Shown here: one piece after another, positions 61,811 through 64,000 of the stretch | Position numbering within the stretch: position 1 is the first letter of the stretch | How the letters are laid out: every line of letters begins with the position of its first letter | Source: Rhodobacteraceae bacterium M385 | GTDB lineage: Bacteria; Pseudomonadota; Alphaproteobacteria; Rhodobacterales; Rhodobacteraceae | NCBI GenBank assembly: GCA_025141835.1 | Contig: CP081102.1 | Coordinates: forward strand, 1,054,001-1,118,000 | Direction: 5' to 3' | Length of the DNA: 64,000 nucleotides | Translations under genes and position numbers: made by a program | Notes under the pieces: model-generated | The model's input: the letters and a program-made list of their open reading frames with translations, nothing else | What the model was told of the DNA's origin: nothing | The model's database searches: none

Positions 61811-62170
61811 ATGGCACTCGACAGCTATGAAACTAATCCACTGGTCAGTTCAGCCGATGTGAACGGCACCACGGTCTACGGCCTTGGCGGCGAAAAGGTC
61901 GGAGAGATCGATCACCTGATGATCGACAAGAAGTCCGGCAACGTGTCTTACGCCGTGATGGGCTTTGGCGGCTTTCTTGGGATGGGTGAGGAACATCACC
62001 CAATTCCGTGGAACAAACTGACATATGACACGTCCAAGAATGGCTATGTCACCGCGATTACTGAACAACAGCTAACCGGCGCACCGGAGCGGCCAAATGA
62101 TTGGTATCGCAACCGGGACTGGGAAACGCGGACGCACGATTACTTCGCCGCTCCCTATTATTGGATCTGA
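61811..62170 (+). CDS. PRC-barrel domain protein
   Basis: 119 residues from the ATG at 61811, with GAAGGAG before it. One PRC-barrel domain is evident (TVYGLGGEKVGEIDHLMIDKKSGNVSYAV), then an aromatic C-terminus (YFAAPYYWI). PRC-barrel proteins act in RNA maturation or photosystem assembly; small stand-alone ones like this are often stress-related and uncharacterised. A strong terminator follows. Confidence 0.9.
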   Translation: MALDSYETNPLVSSADVNGTTVYGLGGEKVGEIDHLMIDKKSGNVSYAVMGFGGFLGMGEEHHPIPWNKLTYDTSKNGYVTAITEQQLTGAPERPNDWYRNRDWETRTHDYFAAPYYWI

Positions 62171-62189
62171 TAGCGCGGCGCTGAAACAA

Positions 62190-62224
62190 AACCGGCCCTT
62201 GGTGTTGCAAGGGCCGGTTCCTTT
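62190..62224. terminator. Bidirectional terminator between PRC-barrel and sat genes
   Basis: AACCGGCCCTTG (62190-62201) pairs perfectly with CAAGGGCCGGTT (62208-62219) around GTGTTG, then CCTTTT. On the minus strand the stem is followed by TTTTGTTT, so it could serve both convergent genes. Confidence 0.9.
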
Positions 62225-62238
62225 TAATTGGACGCTTC

Positions 62239-63951
62239 TCAGGCCTTGATCAGGCCCATGCTTTCCAGCTTCAGCAACACCTGTTGTGCGCAGTAATCGA
62301 CGTCCATGCCTTCGGTATCCACAACCAGTTCGGCATTGGTGGGTGCTTCATAAGGGTCTGAAATCCCTGTGAATTCCTTGATCTTGCCCTCACGCGCCAG
62401 CTTGTACAGGCCCTTGCGGTCGCGGCGTTCGCATTCCTCCAACGAGGTCGCTACGTGGGTTTCCACAAACGCGCCGAACTGCTCGATCTCTTCGCGGACC
62501 GCGCGGCGAGTGGCCGTGTAGGGCGCGATGGGTGCACAAATCGCGATGCCGCCGTTCTTTGTGATTTCCGAGGCGACATAGCCAATCCGGCGGATGTTCA
62601 GATCGCGGTGCTCTTTGCTGAACCCCAGCTCGGACGACAGGTTTTTGCGCACCAGATCGCCATCCAGCAGGGTCACGGGACGCCCGCCCTGTTCCATCAG
62701 CTTCACCATGATCGCGTTGGCGATGGTGGATTTGCCCGAGCCGGAAAGCCCGGTGAAGAACACAGTGAAACCTTGCTGCGACCGCGGTGGAGAGGTGCGG
62801 CGAAGCTCTTTCACCACCTGCGGGAAGCTGAACCACTCAGGGATTTCCAGCCCTTCGCGCAGACGACGGCGCAGTTCCGTGCCCGAGATGTTCAGGATCG
62901 TGACGTTATCGCGGTCTGCAATCTCGTCATTCGGCTCGTATTGGGCGCGCTCCTGCACATAAACCATGTGCTTAAAGTCGACCATTTCGATGCCCATTTC
63001 CTCCTGATGCTCCCGGAACAATTCCTGCGCGTCATAGGGGCCGTAGAAATCTTCCCCGGCCGAGTTCTTGCCGGGGCCCGCGTGGTCGCGGCCCACGATG
63101 AAGTGGGTGCAGCCGTGGTTCTTGCGGATCAGACCGTGCCAAACGGCCTCCCGTGGGCCCGCCATACGCATGGCGAGGTTCAGCAAGCTCATCGAGGTCG
63201 TCGCGGCGGGGTATTGGTCCAGCACGGCCTCGTAGCAGCGCACGCGGGTGAAGTGATCCACGTCGCCCGGCTTGGTCATGCCCACAACGGGATGGATCAG
63301 CAGGTTGGCCTGTGCTTCTTTCGCGGCGCGGAACGTCAGTTCCTGATGGGCGCGGTGCAGGGGGTTGCGGGTCTGGAACGCCACAATCTTGCGCCAGCCG
63401 AGCTTGCGGAAATAGGCGCGCAGCTCATTGGGTGTGTCGCGACGGGCGCGGAAATCATAGTGTACCGGCTGTTGAATGCCGGTGATCGCGCCGCCCAGAT
63501 AGATCGGGCCCGCAACGTTGTGCAGGTAGTTTACCGCCGGATGCGCAATGTCATCGGCGCCGTAGACCTTGGCCGCTTCCACGGCTTTGTTGGGCGTCCA
63601 CTTGTCGCTGATCGACAAGATCGCAAGGATCACGCCTTCTGCGTCGCGCAGGGCGATGTCTTGGCCAGGTTCCACGTCCCCGGCGAACGCATCAGACACA
63701 TCCAGCGTGATCGGCATCGGCCAAAGGGTGCCATCGGCGGTGCGCATGTTTTCGACCACACCGTTGTAGTCATCTTCGCCCATAAACCCTTTCAAAGGGT
63801 TAAAGCCGCCGTTCATCAGCAGTTCCAGGTCGCAAACCTGACGGGCGGTCAGATCCCAAGAGGGCAATTCAGCCGCTTCGATCTTTAGTTTCTGGGCGCT
63901 GTCGTAAGAGACATAAAGCTCCGGGATCGGAGCGTGGAGGGGGGCTGCCAT
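62239..63951 (-). CDS. sat: Bifunctional ATP sulfurylase/APS kinase
   Basis: 570 residues in one fused chain. Residues about 1-390 form the Sat-type sulfurylase with QTRNPLHRAH (193-202) and GRDHAGPG (287-294); about 391-570 form the APS kinase with the P-loop GLSGSGKST (401-409) and DGDLVRKNLSSELGF. It activates sulfate to APS and then PAPS. PAPS is the donor for sulfotransferases such as the one at 37386. The 49 bases after its start (to the window end) hold no further gene; its promoter presumably lies there or beyond. Confidence 0.95.
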   Translation of the reverse strand: MAAPLHAPIPELYVSYDSAQKLKIEAAELPSWDLTARQVCDLELLMNGGFNPLKGFMGEDDYNGVVENMRTADGTLWPMPITLDVSDAFAGDVEPGQDIALRDAEGVILAILSISDKWTPNKAVEAAKVYGADDIAHPAVNYLHNVAGPIYLGGAITGIQQPVHYDFRARRDTPNELRAYFRKLGWRKIVAFQTRNPLHRAHQELTFRAAKEAQANLLIHPVVGMTKPGDVDHFTRVRCYEAVLDQYPAATTSMSLLNLAMRMAGPREAVWHGLIRKNHGCTHFIVGRDHAGPGKNSAGEDFYGPYDAQELFREHQEEMGIEMVDFKHMVYVQERAQYEPNDEIADRDNVTILNISGTELRRRLREGLEIPEWFSFPQVVKELRRTSPPRSQQGFTVFFTGLSGSGKSTIANAIMVKLMEQGGRPVTLLDGDLVRKNLSSELGFSKEHRDLNIRRIGYVASEITKNGGIAICAPIAPYTATRRAVREEIEQFGAFVETHVATSLEECERRDRKGLYKLAREGKIKEFTGISDPYEAPTNAELVVDTEGMDVDYCAQQVLLKLESMGLIKA

Positions 63952-64000
63952 GGTCGTAGTCCTATTTTTCGAAAGCTTTGGGGAAAGCGCCTTGCCGGTC

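Overview
The window is GC-rich chromosomal DNA from an alphaproteobacterium, most probably a Rhodobacteraceae (Roseobacter-group) species; the genus cannot be named from the sequence alone. The evidence is the Rhodobacterales-type families of small uncharacterised proteins (DUF6324, DUF6476, DUF6497, DUF4174, DUF1150), a GTTC-N7-GTTC LexA box, a tRNA-His that has A73 and lacks G-1, a PccR/ScfR regulator beside propionyl-CoA carboxylase, and a pseudouridine synthase next to rpoH. It is mostly dense core chromosome with short gaps and many ATGA, TAATG or GTGA overlaps. I see no prophage, insertion sequence, CRISPR array or rRNA.

Layout. 1-5.7 kb: end of a chemotaxis receptor, a periplasmic ClpP-fold protein, a coiled-coil membrane protein, an ArsR/SRPBCC pair with a near-ideal self-controlled promoter, mmcB with an SOS box, and small genes. 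5.7-9 kb: tRNA-His, the remnant of one M20 amidohydrolase beside an intact paralogue, DUF6476 and an RluD-like enzyme. 9-20 kb: rpoH, a divergent globin-like gene preceded by a small ORF, an oxidoreductase, and a leftward block of peptidases (M19, M28, M3), acetyltransferases, a nuclease-like protein and a J-domain protein. 20-28 kb: 5-formyltetrahydrofolate cyclo-ligase, a YmdB-type phosphoesterase, two tail-to-tail SLC13 permeases, yebC, a DMT exporter and a CoxG-like protein.

28-40.4 kb is the propionyl-CoA region: pccR (-), an MFS gene (-), then pccB, two small genes, a further uncharacterised gene, a lipoprotein, pccA, a sulfotransferase-like gene and methylmalonyl-CoA mutase on the plus strand. 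Together these carry propionyl-CoA to succinyl-CoA; the epimerase is not in this window. TTTGCAAA-type boxes lie in front of pccR and between the MFS gene and pccB.

40-54 kb: ribF, a MaoC protein, a HAD phosphatase, Mn-dependent pyrophosphatase, a second chemotaxis receptor, groES-groEL (RpoH-type promoter plus CIRCE), an orphan phnM, a DMT transporter, a NUDIX gene, a lipase-like protein, and purE-purK. 54-64 kb: hsp20-DUF1150 behind an RpoH-type promoter and a compact ROSE-type RNA thermometer, a CPA2 antiporter, an LRR lipoprotein, nadE, a MORN-repeat protein, a PRC-barrel protein and a fused ATP sulfurylase/APS kinase.

Two themes connect the window. One is the heat-shock circuit: rpoH, groESL and hsp20 lie on one segment, each target with its own second control layer. 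The other is propionate assimilation with its local regulator. Clusters of perfect short hairpins and a three-copy intergenic motif form a dispersed palindrome family.
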